Position numbers and translations under genes: made by a program. From positions 10,021,340-10,085,339 of the forward strand of contig OY294050.1 in assembly GCA_958510825.1 (NCBI GenBank): a stretch of DNA of 64,000 bases, read 5' to 3'. How positions within the stretch are numbered: the stretch's first letter is position 1; each line of letters opens with the position of its first letter. Of the stretch, positions 23,611-35,029 are shown in pieces. The stretch comes from Brachypterus glaber. Lineage: Eukaryota > Arthropoda > Insecta > Coleoptera > Kateretidae. The notes under the pieces were generated by a model that made no database searches, was not told the DNA's origin, and saw only the letters and a list, made by a program, of their open reading frames with translations.

Positions 23611-23868
23611 CACAGCCACACGAAAAATACTACCAAGAAATATTTCGGAGACTATTGTATCCCTATGTATTTTGAGGCGCTGAATCCGAAATCCAGGTCA
23701 AAATAGCACCTTATCCGATAAATTTTGGAGATAACCTCAAAATGCATTATTTTATACTCATAAATGACGTTATGGTGCTTTTTTGATCTCAAATCGGATT
23801 CAGCGCCTCAAAATACATATGAATACAATGGTTCAAGAGTTCTTGACCTTTTTTTTTGCTTGGCTGTG
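23611..23868. mobile_element. TIR MITE with 3-bp TTA duplication
   Basis: Ends CACAGCCACACGAAAAA and TTTTTGCTTGGCTGTG, both flanked by TTA. Inner arms TATTTTGAGGCGCTGAATCC and GGATTCAGCGCCTCAAAATA are perfectly complementary. Confidence 0.7.
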
Positions 23869-24689
23869 TTATTATATATTATTTTATAATAATACTGATC
23901 TGATCTGATTAAGAGGTAGGTACCGTACCTTACCCCACTTATCACCGGTAGGCAGTAAACACGAAACTTTTGACGCGTCCTTGATCATTAAAATCGACCA
24001 GTAGTTTAGGCTTTAATGGGGCACAAACAAACACAGGTACATATGTACAAACAAGTTAAAACATAACCTTTCTTTTGCATTGCTGTGGTCAGATAAAAAG
24101 GTACAAAAAGTGTTAGGTCCCCATTATCACCAAAAAATACCTATTCAGAATAACGATTAAAAACGTTGTAAACTAGTGTTATTATATTTTGGATTTATAT
24201 CCAAAAATAATAACACTCGCGTTAGTTATGATCCAGTGAACAAAGAAAAAACCATTCAAAGGTAGCTCATATGATTATTTAAAATGCGTAAAAGGAAACT
24301 AAATTACAAAAATACAAAAAATTAAAGCCAGTAATGTTGTCAAAGGGATTTCTCTTTTATCTATTATACGTATATACGTTTAACATTTTCATAATGTTAT
24401 CAAAATTTTGTTTCGGAAAATCTAAATGCTACCCATAAATAGAATTTAAAATCGGTATTTTCTTTTATACCTATAGGTTAAGGCATTTTAAAAAACATGT
24501 TTTTTTTTTAATTTAATTCCTCCCTCATGTTATGTTTGAGCTAAAATTTGGCACAAAATCTTGATCTGGATTTAAAATATAACATTTCATTTATTTTTTT
24601 TTATTTCCAGAGAAGTAGGTGCTTGCCAAATTTTGTTTGTTTATGAAATTTTGCATATAATTCAATTTATGCATTTTGCACGATATGTT

Positions 24690-24742
24690 ATACAGAATAT
24701 ATACAGAATATAATATATTCTGTATATTATACAGAATATATT
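24690..24742. repeat. AT-rich TACAGAATATA repeats
   Basis: Four copies of ACAGAATATA or its complement (TATATTCTGT) form a small tandem/palindromic tract. Confidence 0.6.
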
Positions 24743-25118
24743 TGATTTCAAAGAATCGGAACCTTATAAAAAAATTAATAAAAAATGAATAAAATGAATT
24801 GGGCGGATCCAACTTATTTTTTTTTAACTGAAATTTGGTCCAGAATTTGTCTATGATATTTTTTAGGTAGATATGGTAGCAACAGCTACCATATTAAATA
24901 CTTAGTGATTCTTGGTGTATTTCTGACAGTTAGTCTGTCTAGAATTTTTAATGGTTTTTATGTATTGCCTTCATATTAACAATATATTGTGTAAAATAAT
25001 TTTATATTATATAAAAGACAAAAAAATTGTCTATAGAACTCCCTAAATAAATTTATGGAAAAAAATACCAAATGTTCCAACTAAATTCACGTAGACAGGC
25101 GCCGTGGATGGTATTTAT

Positions 25119-25269
25119 GGGAACGTTCAAGTATTACGTAACGCAAATTTTGATCATTTTGGACTCCCACCCCCATGTAACGCTATTTTCCTATACTTAA
25201 CATGGGCGTAACACTCCAAAATGACCCCACCCCCCCCCTAGAAGCGTTACGTAATACTTGAGCATTCCC
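25119..25269. mobile_element. GGGAACGTTCAAGTATTACG MITE
   Basis: Left GGGAACGTTCAAGTATTACG TAACGC; right GCGTTACGTAATACTTGAGC ATTCCC. Relatives: 55021-55234 and a single end at 50273-50302. Confidence 0.7.
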
Positions 25270-26065
25270 TACTATTTTGTTCATATTTTAGTCTGAATAG
25301 TTGTTATATCCTTTTTAAGTAAACGATTCAATTATAAGATGTGTTAAGAAGAAGCCACTAAAGTGTCTGTAACGAAGAACCGACTAATGAAAATCTTTTC
25401 TCCTAAACAAATTTAATCAATATTTAAGCTGTTGAAATTTAATTAAATGCGGTTTTCACGTTAAAATTTGATTAAACACTTACATTTTACAAGCTTGCAA
25501 GATCCTAGTAATGCCAAATTAATTATTTTCGAAACAAATAACTAGGTAGTCTGGGGGAAATAAAACAATTAGTTAGACTGATACTAAAGTTTGTTGATTT
25601 AAAATCAAAGTAAATGCTTATTGTGGGATTAATGCTTCTCGCAAAGATAAAGACATTTCCAGAATGAGAACCAACCAAAATATCCAACATCCATCGTGTC
25701 AACCTATGATATTTCGTATATATTGATAAATATGCCTCTGGAGGCGTACAAAAATTTACTTACACAAAAAATTCAGCCTCGAATGCAGCTCTTTACTAAC
25801 GTAAAGTAATTAAAATTTATTTGAAGAAATATATTTTTTTGAAATTTTTATCACCCTGTATCTTGGAGCGTTTTCGGACACATAATAAAACGTAAAATAG
25901 GAAACAAAAATAAAATTATCATATATAATTACACAAGAGGCTGAGAATTTTTCCCGATAATTCAAAGAATCGTGTGTAATTCAGAAGATTTTTTTTATAT
26001 TTTTATATATTTACAATATGTCGAACCAACTTTTATATTTTTTTCATCGCAAAATGATATAAATT

Positions 26066-26394
26066 GTTTTATCCAATACATACAGATAATAAGACAATTA
26101 CCAGCTTTATTTTAAATAGATAAACTTAATAATAACCCCCGCGTGGCTTTTACTTTATTGAGTGGATAATTATTTATTTTACCCACTCAACTGTCACTTG
26201 TCAAATTATTTTCTTGTAAATGTCATTAAAATTTTTAATAAAAATATGAATTCCTAAGCTATTTATTGGATAAAACCTGGTATGGCACTCATGGGTAAAC
26301 CGATATTGCCCATGAGAAAATTAACCTGCGAGGCGTCAGCCAAGCAGGTTAATTTTCGACTACTTTACCCACTAGTACCATAAATAACTATTAC
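26066..26394. repeat. Repeat E, copy 1
   Basis: About 330 bases, inverted relative to 40694-41029. Shared blocks: AACCCCCGCGTGGCTTTTAC, CACTTGTCAAATTATTTTCT, and the palindromic centre CCCATGAGAAAATTAACCTG CGAGGCGTCAGCC. No frame. Confidence 0.7.
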
Positions 26395-27236
26395 AGGCAT
26401 ATTCTTTGATTTAGTTAATTTAATTCCATTCTCAATTGCTAAACTAAAACCTTTTTTGTCCATTTTTAAATTGCAAATTATGGTTCTATCAATAGTTAAG
26501 TTACTTACTGCGGTACTGCGCTAGGCTTGCAAGCATGTTCATAAAAGTCAACCTATAAAAACTGTCATTACATTTTATAAAAAGAATATTTTGAGGTATT
26601 TTTTGGTAAATAATAAAGTAATAACAATAATTATAAATAGTAATATATTCATTCATATTTAATTATAAATTAGTTTTAGGTATGAAATCTTTTTGTAAAG
26701 GGAAATACTGAAAAACAAAATACAACAGCGATTCTCACTAAAGTTTTCTACAGTAGAAAATTCCCAATATAACTGTAATATGATTGGACAGAAATAAACA
26801 CATAGTCAGAAATATTGTTAAATGATTGGTTGATAAAAACGCTAAAAAATAATTGTAGGAATACGAGGTTTTAAATTGTTAAAAAAAATGAATCGAAAAG
26901 CAATAAACCTGCGCTCGTTGCCGTAAAATATATATATAGGAAATTGGTTAAATTGGGAGCTAAACTCGTAAAGTTTTAAGTGATCAAACATGTTTGATTA
27001 AATTCAATTTGACAATTACCGATCTAGAAGGGCAATTCCATAGCGATGCAATACGTTCTTTCGTACAATTTTTCTAGTTCAAGGATTTTTTTTTACACTA
27101 CTAATTTTACTGAGTAATGTTGTTTGGACTTAAAAAAAAACGTAGATTAATAATAACAATATAAAATTTTAGGAACCAAATTATATGATATTCATTTTTA
27201 AGGTACTTTACTAGGTATTAGGTATCACCCTCTATA

Positions 27237-27402
27237 CTGTCCGACCACGTTGCCTGGCCAGGAATTTTTGTATCGGAAACATCGCGCTATGTCGCCAATG
27301 AATTATGTGTATTGGGAGGAGAGGCCATAGAACATCAATGGGAGGCAACGCATTTTTTTCCGCTCCCGATGCCCCGCTAGCCAAGGTTATGTGGTCGGAC
27401 AG
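27237..27402. mobile_element. CTGTCCGACCACG MITE, TA flanks
   Basis: Ends CTGTCCGACCACGTTGCCTG and AGGTTATGTGGTCGGACAG with TA on each side; 166 bp. Confidence 0.78.
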
Positions 27403-27540
27403 TAGTTCAAAAATGTAACGTTTATCGTAAACTTCTTTAATAAAGTATATGTGTGATAATTATCACGCAAAAACAGACCTTAAGGTAAAACAGAATAGTT
27501 TTTGGTCGTTGGATGCATTGGATATTTTTGAGCCTATTAT

Positions 27541-27796
27541 ATCTGTGGCTTGGTTCTAAAAGGGCCAATGTCACTTTTTACATATTTTGAGTTATACAGC
27601 CGAACTATTTTTTTTTTTCAGATCTATATAACCTAAAAAAGCCAATTTTGTGAGATAAATGTAGAGTTTAAGCGACAATTAGCCGACGTGTTTTTTTAAT
27701 AAACATGCCTGTTAAACTGCTAAAACGGCCAATATTTGACTTAGTGTATTCGTTCAAAATTTTTGACATTGGCCCTTTTAGAACCAAGCCACAGAT
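27541..27796. mobile_element. TIR MITE (ATCTGTGGCTTGG)
   Basis: Ends ATCTGTGGCTTGGTTCTAAA and TTTAGAACCAAGCCACAGAT plus the following GGGCCAATGTCA form 33-base perfect TIRs. Confidence 0.78.
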
Positions 27797-28178
27797 ATTT
27801 ATTTGGTAAATTAATCTAAATATATTTTGCTTTCCCATTTCGAATGTTTTTAAAATTTTGAGAAAGCCTTGTATTATTCCTTTAGGTCCATTTTCTGTGA
27901 CCCCTCATGTAGTTATTTTGCAATAAAAAATTATATTTTTTCAATATTTTTACTAGCCTTTAAATATTATCATAGATAATTTCCATTTTATTTATGTATA
28001 AATAAAAAAAAATGGATTTTTTTTTCATCACGAGTGCTTCAAGGCTGACTGAAATAGCCCAGTACCAACTTGAAATATACAAAGTTAGTTAGTTTCTAAC
28101 TAGCCAGCAAATATAATTAATCATAACTGCATAAAGTAAAGTGGCTTTAGGTTGTGGAATGAGAGACTCTATAACTAG

Positions 28179-28378
28179 NNNNNNNNNNNNNNNNNNNNNN
28201 NNNNNNNNNNNNNNNNNNNNNNNNNNNNNNNNNNNNNNNNNNNNNNNNNNNNNNNNNNNNNNNNNNNNNNNNNNNNNNNNNNNNNNNNNNNNNNNNNNNN
28301 NNNNNNNNNNNNNNNNNNNNNNNNNNNNNNNNNNNNNNNNNNNNNNNNNNNNNNNNNNNNNNNNNNNNNNNNNNNNNN
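28179..28378. other. Assembly gap of 200 N
   Basis: Exactly 200 unknown bases; a round number suggests a placeholder rather than a measured size. Confidence 0.99.
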
Positions 28379-28452
28379 ATTGTCGTCCATCAGACAAATA
28401 CGTACAACTATTCTTAAATATGTAGTAGTAATACTGGCAGACTAACATCTCT

Positions 28453-28570
28453 ACTATAAATTTCTCTACTCCCTAACATCCCTACTCCATAACATCCCTA
28501 CTCCACAACAACTCTACTCCGTAACATTCTCTACTCCATAACATCTCTACTCCGTAACAACTCTACTCCA
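28453..28570. repeat. Minisatellite, about 16-base unit
   Basis: Seven or eight units of TAACATCCCTACTCCA with variation (CAACAACTCTACTCCG and similar), immediately right of the assembly gap, so the array may extend into it. Confidence 0.75.
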
Positions 28571-28933
28571 CACTATATGCACTTTATTAGCCACTTAATA
28601 ATAAATGAGCAGGTCAAAGAACAAAGAATCTTCTTCTAGATTATTTAAACTGAATTCATTTTTGACAGTGACTTAGCATGACCAATATTCTTTTGAGTTA
28701 AGACAAGTGACTAATCGAGTGTCTATAGTGTGGAGTAGAGTAAAGTACAATTGTATAGGATAATAACTCCGATTTCCTATCCATTTTTAACTGAATATTC
28801 AGTTTACTTTTTACTGTGTACTTTTGTTTGATCAACGCAGTCGTCCAACCGAAGTGACTGATAGATTTCGTGCTTGTTGGCACTCTTAAGAGCCACATAT
28901 GGTAGAAGGACAATTACGAAAAATTAATCTTTT

Positions 28934-29084
28934 CTATATGTGACCCTGCGCAAAGAAATCAGTTTACTGTGTCTTTACGTATTTTGTTTTGTCGGATTCT
29001 TATGTAGAAAAGTTTTTTACATAAGAATCCGAAAAAAAATAATTTGACACCCTAACCTGTTTCTTTATGCAGGGTCAAACATAG
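28934..29084. mobile_element. Foldback MITE
   Basis: CTATATGTGACCCTGCGCAA pairs with TGCAGGGTCAAACATAG; inner GTCGGATTCTTATGTA pairs with TACATAAGAATCCGA. Confidence 0.6.
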
Positions 29085-29229
29085 AATAGAAAAATTGTTG
29101 TAACAGTTAAAACGGCTAGCGGACATCTGATGCTAAAAGCAGAGACTGGGTAATACCTAACTAATGTCCAAAAAAATGTCTTACGTAATTTGTGCACGAA
29201 CGCGCAGCCGCACTAGCCGATTTTTAGTA

Positions 29230-29459
29230 CCGTAATTTTCACACAACTATAGTACGGCCACACAACTATAGTCCAAGGCCCCCAGGGGGCAGGGGATAAT
29301 TATTTTTAAATGTTTACAATTTCTTGTAAAAGTTGGTGTATATGGGATATTACAGCAACACGTTTTCAGTTTTTTTTTTAAATACGCTGGTTATGGAATA
29401 TAGGTGTGAAGCTGGACCATAGTTATGTGAATCTGGACTCTTGTTGTGTGAAATAACGG
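29230..29459. mobile_element. TIR MITE (CCGTAATTTTCACACAAC), TA flanks
   Basis: Ends CCGTAATTTTCACACAAC and GTTGTGTGAAATAACGG, with TA on both sides; 230 bp. Confidence 0.68.
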
Positions 29460-29743
29460 TAGCAATAGTAATTTGAAAGAATTGTCTTCATGATTAGCGT
29501 ATCAATATTATTTTCAAGAATCATTTATATCATAATTCTGGTTCTAAATATTCTTTCAGTAAAACATATACTGTATGGTATACAGGGCTATTCTATTAAA
29601 TTGTACAGTGCCTCCTAACTTTTGAGAGGCATACGATTTTGACTTTAAATTTGGAACAGATATACAATTGTGTTTCTGCGCATTCAGCAATTTCATGACA
29701 TATTGTACAGTTCCACTTCTGCCCTTTGTGGGATGTTCCTTAC

Positions 29744-29908
29744 CTTATAGACATCGATTTGCCGCAAAATAAGTCAACTGGCTGTAGAGATTCTCCAGCA
29801 TATTTATCACCATCATGGGCGTCGCTGTCGAGCATATTGATGTGAAGCCTACTATGTCGCTAAATAACATCGTCACGTCTTCGTGGGTTTTAGCCTCGAT
29901 TGTCTCTC
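29744..29908 (-). CDS. Gycalpha99B: sGC alpha, visible exon 5: first catalytic exon, with a frame break
   Basis: The acceptor is TTTTATCCAG and the donor GTAAGGAAC. The first two bases complete Gly; then ETIEAKTHEDVTMLFSDIVG and FTSICSTATPMMVINMLENL YSQ read cleanly. SDIVGFT carries the first metal-binding Asp. After the SQ codons the frame breaks. The end of the exon clearly encodes QIDVYK (joining VETIGDAYC of the next exon) in another frame, while the initial frame runs to a TAA at the exon end. The exon is 165 bases where about 167 are needed, fitting two one-base losses, probably near CAGTTGAC and GCGGCAAA. If real, the protein would lose most of the catalytic domain; if an assembly error, the gene is intact. 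I favour error because every other exon is in frame, but cannot prove it. Confidence 0.9.
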
Positions 29909-32067
29909 CTGGATAAAATAAAAAAAGCCTTTGAAAATAATTATTATAAATGTAAAGTAAAGTGGATTGAATTATAATTATCACTCTCAGTACTTTTTAA
30001 CAGATCAAAATTAAAATTTATGTTAATAGTATATTATATACATATGTTGTAAAAAAGGCTACTAATAATTATAATTATTATATTATACTATATATAATAT
30101 TATTATAGCTGAATGTTTATTATGACCTGAGAAAAATATTATGCGAGGCTATAATACAAGGGCGAAAAGTTAAATTTTTCGATTGAGTGGATTTTTTAGA
30201 AACCAAGGACCTCAGCCCCCGAGGGGGGCTAGCAAAATATAAAATCTCTACAGCCTTTAATAATGCGAGTCCAAACGGGGTATGAAGTGTATGAATTTTG
30301 GTCAATTTGGCTACTCCCCCCCTCTATTGGGGGGGGGGGAAGTGTCCGAAGTGTCCGAGTCACCCACACCGTCCGAAGTCACCTCAGTTGACGTTACTTA
30401 AAGCATTTCTCAACGGAAAAACATTAATTTTGTCTCCGCTAAGTATAATAAATTTTAATTTAAATTCTCGATATCATGTTGTATATACTAATAAGAAATT
30501 CTTAAAGAAAGGAATTTTTAATTTAATAAACTGCTGCGAAAAAATAATAATCCTTAAAATATCTTCGAAATTATTAAACGGAAGAAAAAACACGACTTTC
30601 CTTTTAGATAATTTAATTTCTTGTAGATAATCTAATAAACATTTTGCACGAAATAAATTACTTCTCAAAGAAAATAATACTTTTTCTACGACTACTAAAA
30701 TGTTAGTCAAATCCCACAAAAAAACTCTTACGGTACCTATATAGCACATTCCGTAAATACAAATTACAAAACGAAATAATACAAAATTTACTGTAAAATA
30801 TTAAATAGTTAGATAAAAACTAAATTATTTGACATAAATTATTATTTTTTTATCAAAACTTTTTAAGCAAATACACACACTTTTCAAACACAGAATGCAT
30901 TCTAGCTCTAGATACGGTATGAATATTCCGTATCAAGTGTTAGAATGAGCACATGTAGTGCCATCTCTTGTTTATAAAAGTTAAAGAAAACTGTAGCAAA
31001 ATTAGCAAAAATATATATATTTTACCATAAAATATTGAATAATTTAATGCAATTTAAAGTTTTGCGTTAAATTACATAAAGTTTATTAGTTTTTCTTAAT
31101 ATTTAACCATTTTTTTATGAATTTAGTTAAAAAATTTAAACTGCTCCATCTATTGTTAAATATTTAAACCTGATATCTGTCACAACAATCTGACATTACC
31201 TTCAATTTTTGCATTATAAATATGTGACAAAATTAAATAAAAATCTTTTTAAGTACTGATTTGATAAAATTATTAAATAACATTGCTTTATTAAAAAATA
31301 TATGTTTTGTTGCATGTACAATGTCGAGTCACAAAAAACATTGTTTTTAACCTTGTCCGCAGTTTAAAGCCATACAGTGTTTCATATTTGCAGTCGAAGA
31401 AAAAATATAGTCTACAACATGTATGGAATAGTCATTCTGCGCCCGCAAGACCATCATACAGGCCTGCCGGCTCGTATGACCAACTATCCGCTCGCGCGGA
31501 ATATTGTCTATTGTCTATTCCAATAGTTATAGAATATACTATTTTCTATAGTTTATTTCTATAAAATATGTTTAATTTTTACAAAAAAAGTTACAGTTTA
31601 TAGAGACTTATCTGTTTTTATATTTTTTGACAATTTTGGAAATATAAAAACCGTCGTATAATGCTGCTCAGACACTGCTCCTGTTAAGTAAACCTATAAT
31701 AAAGCTGTTCCTACAGAAACACAGTAATTGGTAAAACGCTATCACTATAATAGAAATCAAAATCTCATTTTATGGTTCTGGAAACTATTGAGAACAGCAG
31801 ATTCAATTTATTAAACAAACGTTTTGATATGAAATAAAAGAGTGCATTCGAGTGCTGGAAAACTTCTAGTAGAACATTATACAAAGCAAAATGAAAGCCA
31901 ATTAGAATTATGTTTTTTATAACAGACTTTGCGTTTTTCAGCTTATATTTTTTTTTACTTTAATTTTAATTATTTTACTATAGCCTACAGAAAGAAAAAA
32001 GTATTGATAGCAAGAAAAGTAACCAATGTATTTTACTAATTTGGGGTATTATTATTATTTTTTTTTT

Positions 32068-32650
32068 AACGCAAAGCATCTGCTGGTCAGGCCTCGCTCG
32101 TATCTCCAACTTTACGAGCAGGTGAGCCAGCAAAACCAATGACTACTCCACACACCGTGAGGTAAGTAATTATTGGGTCCGATTGTCATGAGCTCCGACT
32201 ATATTCAGTGATCCCAGAATAACGGCCTTCTGCATATTTCCGGATAAGAGCTTTGCTCTTTTGGAGCATGCCGGTATGGTCTTAAGTGCAGAGAGAAATG
32301 TTTGCCTTGTACCACCAAGAGAACCAGTAATGAGGACCACAAGCTTAACAGAATAACCCGGGTTGAGCCTACGGAGTTCAAAAAGCAGGTCTTGATATTT
32401 CGTCCGTTTTTCCTCCTCTTTTAAGACTATGTTCGTTTCGGCAGGAGCCGAGAATTCAATAACGAACATTGTCTTAAGATCTTTATCGAGGAGGACTACA
32501 TCAGGCTTATTGAATATTATTTGCCTAGGGTGGTGAATGAGTAGTTCCAATAAATTCGGCACCTCTCATTCTCTACAACGGACTCAATATCGTCTGGAGC
32601 ATAGGGCAGTACGGGTGTATCGTCAATACCGTAAGAGTGCTTTAGGTGAA
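32068..32650 (-). pseudogene. Non-LTR retrotransposon C-terminal endonuclease fragment, frameshifted
   Basis: Minus-strand frame 32562-32170 reads KPDVVLLDKDLKTMFVIEFS then APAETNIVLKEEEKRTKYQD and VKLVVLITGSLGG, resembling the restriction-like (PD-D/ExK) endonuclease end of R2/NeSL-type LINE polyproteins. Upstream (to about 32650) the matching peptide KHSYGIDDTPVLPYAPDDIE followed by VVENERCRIYW continues in another frame, so a frameshift lies near 32530. After the stop a short 3' UTR leads to an A-rich/(TAA)n tail at about 32045-32070, as expected of target-primed insertion. It is 5' truncated with no reverse transcriptase left; inactive. An (ATT)n tract borders the 5' side (32667-32698). 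Confidence 0.6.
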
Positions 32651-32665
32651 AGTAAATCACCCGCA

Positions 32666-32699
<34 letters not shown>

Positions 32700-32769
32700 T
32701 TTTTTGCAATTAAAATTAAATATATTTTAATAATTTAAATTAGTAACAATCCAATACAAAATATTGTAT

Positions 32770-32870
32770 AATTAATACAAGGACGAAAAATTATATTTTA
32801 ATTTCGCAGGCCCTCGGCTTCTAAAAGCCACTCATTCGAAAAATTTAACTTTTCACCCTTGTGTTATAAA
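32770..32870. repeat. Palindromic repeat F, copy
   Basis: AAGGACGAAAAATTATATTT … GGCCCTCGGCTTCTAAAAGC … AAAAATTTAACTTTTCACCCTTG: same plan as 58140-58260. Confidence 0.5.
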
Positions 32871-33043
32871 TAACTATTGTTTACACCATTAAAATAACCG
32901 CTGTCCTACTTCTTTTTGACGAGCATAGAATATAGCCTTGACCGTCACTTTAAAGTTACGTTAGCCAAGACAGACCACATGTGTGGTAATAGGTCTTTAT
33001 GTGACCAAAATTGCGTAACGTAAGACTAGATTTATATTCTTAC

Positions 33044-33182
33044 CAAGCCACAGCCGTTTCGCAATGTCCGGCGGAAATATCAGATGTAAAAGGCTGACAT
33101 TTTTTTCTCGTTCCTTGTCCACAGCCCTGTTTCCTTCCTCGATCGAACTTTTCAGTTTATCCATGCGTCTCCTTAATCCATC
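33044..33182 (-). CDS. Gycalpha99B: sGC alpha, visible exon 4: signalling coiled coil
   Basis: This exon is 46 codons plus one base. The acceptor is TTTTTCAG and the donor GTAAGAAT, ending in phase 1 (the G of a Gly codon completed by the next exon). The peptide starts DGLRRRMDKLKSSIEEGNRA and ends LLHLIFPPDIAKRLWLG. The first 30 residues form the charged, heptad-patterned dimerisation helix that links HNOBA to the cyclase domain; LLHLIFPPDIAKRLW is the conserved junction that begins the catalytic domain in all class III soluble cyclases. Confidence 0.95.
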
Positions 33183-33480
33183 CTGAAAAATATGAGAAAA
33201 TGTTGAAATTTTACGAGAATTTTTATTTGAACAAGCTCAAGTTCAACATAATATACATAAACAAATATTTCGTTGAAGATAAACACCTAAACACTCTCTT
33301 TTTAGAGTGCAGAAAGAGTTAGTAACCCATGTAGGTATGGTAATTTTTCAATAACTTTTATTGTATGCATCAAAATGTAGTCGAGTTTTCGAGAAAATTT
33401 TACCATACATTTGTACATATGTATAGAAAAATTTTAAAACGTATGTATGGTATTTTTCATTGTATTTACATATCTATTAA

Positions 33481-33641
33481 TTAACACATTCGCTGCCAAC
33501 CCGTCCAGCGGGTGAAATCCCCACTCATATTCAATGCCAAGATCCCACCTGGCGGGCTCACTGTAGACTTAAGTAACATTGTAAAAAAGTAATCCGGCAC
33601 CTGGGACGAGCGTCTATTTATATAGGCAGTGAACGTGTTAA
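33481..33641. mobile_element. piggyBac-type MITE (TTAA)
   Basis: TTAACACATTCGCTGCC and GGCAGTGAACGTGTTAA are 17-base TIRs beginning at TTAA. A minus-strand open frame through it has no family features. A further end of this type is at 48469-48485. Confidence 0.7.
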
Positions 33642-34265
33642 ATACGTCAATATCATGCGCTTGTACCGAAGGTAAAACAAAATACACATTTATCGTGCGA
33701 TCCATCATCATAGCGAACTTATTATGAAGTTTATTTTAAATATATTATATATTATGCAACAAAAGTAGGTGAATAACAGAGTTAAGACCATCTAGCTCCT
33801 GAGGGATATTCGTGATCCTCTAAATCGTTCAAGAAATACAAAAATTAATTAATGTTTTTTTAAACAGATCTCAAGATTTTAAGATTAATGTAATAAAAAA
33901 AAATCAGAATTAATGGTCGCGAAAAAGTTTAACATACCGGGGCTTAACGTGTTAAAAGAAACAGACTCTTTATGCCATGTTTTTTTAACCAAATAAACAT
34001 ATAATAAATTCAACAAGGGTAGTAAAAGTAAACATCATTATGGAGAAAACATAAAACTGGAAATAAATTTAAATTTCCATTTGCAACTTCAACTTGAACC
34101 AGAAACTAAAATAAACACAAATAATGTCATATGCTATATGATTTAGAGAAGGAAAATATTGGAGAAAATTTGAATTAGGGCTTAATGTAGTAAAAGAGAC
34201 GAAAGGAGATATATTTTGAGAAAAAGTACCGTTCCTTATTATAAAAAGTGGAGCAGAAATACAAC

Positions 34266-34993
34266 CCAGGAAACCAAAAGACGTCTTTTTGACGTCAATT
34301 ATTGGGCACTAACTGACCTACATTTCATATTATGACGTCTTGCTGTCGTCCCATTTGCGTGTATAATTCACAGGGACGTAACATTACCGACGTTATAATA
34401 ACGTCAGAAATATGACGTTGAAATAACGTGTTTAACATTATATATCTCTCCAATTAATAGTTATTTAGGGTATGAAAGAGAGACTTGCCCGTGAGAAAAT
34501 TAACCCAAATGGCTGGAGGCAGAGTGCGTTAATTTTAGAGCGGGAAATATTATAATATAGATCCTATGACAGAATTTCATAGAAAAATTTTTGCCATTAC
34601 TTCCTCTACATATCTGCTATTTTGCAGTGAAAGTAATTTTCCAGATGCATAGAAAATCTATACTAATCAGATGATGTACATCAAATTAGCAGGCTAACTA
34701 TTGTCGCTATATATTATTTAGTTTACGTTTACAAAAAAAATGACTTTATACTTTATGAAGTCATCAATCTTTAATCAATATATAGAATTTAAAACTTGTT
34801 TTAGTAGTAAAAAAACAATCTATAGCCTCAGCATTAAATTGACGTCCTAGCGACGTACAGTTTTGATAACGTCAATGTTTGACCAAAAACTAACGTCTTG
34901 TCGACATCTGATATGCGTCGTATGTATGACGTTACAAATACGACCTAAAACTGACGTTGACAGTACGTCGGGGACGTCACCTGGTTTTCTCGG
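34266..34993. mobile_element. GACGT-rich MITE, full-length copy
   Basis: Ends CCAGGAAACCAAAAGACGTC and GACGTCACCTGGTTTTCTCGG form imperfect TIRs. More than fifteen GACGT/ACGTC motifs cluster in the two outer ~170-base regions, while the centre is plain AT-rich DNA with an inner GCCCGTGAGAAAATTAAC palindrome (34488-34550). The layout suggests subterminal transposase-binding arrays. No transposase. Confidence 0.65.
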
Positions 34994-35029
34994 AAAGTAA
35001 CTACTATACACTCAAACCTTCTGATCCAC

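Larger units (their letters stand above)
20272..29743 (-). other. Intron between exons 5 and 6 (9.5 kb)
   Basis: GT-AG intron, phase 0, containing the assembly gap, so its true length is unknown. MITEs at 21182, 22420, 23611, 25119, 27237, 27541, 28934 and 29230, plus repeat E. 20280-21150 and 25270-26060 show nothing I can name. Confidence 0.8.
29909..33043 (-). other. Intron between exons 4 and 5 (3.1 kb)
   Basis: GT-AG intron, phase 1. Repeat F copies (30130-30240, 32770-32870) and the broken LINE endonuclease fragment; 30350-32040 otherwise holds only AT-rich sequence and a small palindrome at 30893-30945. Confidence 0.8.

Noticed and set aside
31307..31564. Plus-strand 85-codon frame
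   Set aside because: No start context, no family features, and a GC-richer centre only; treated as non-coding.
33481..33711. Minus-strand 76-codon frame
   Set aside because: Runs through the TTAA-ended MITE; similar elements elsewhere do not keep it open.
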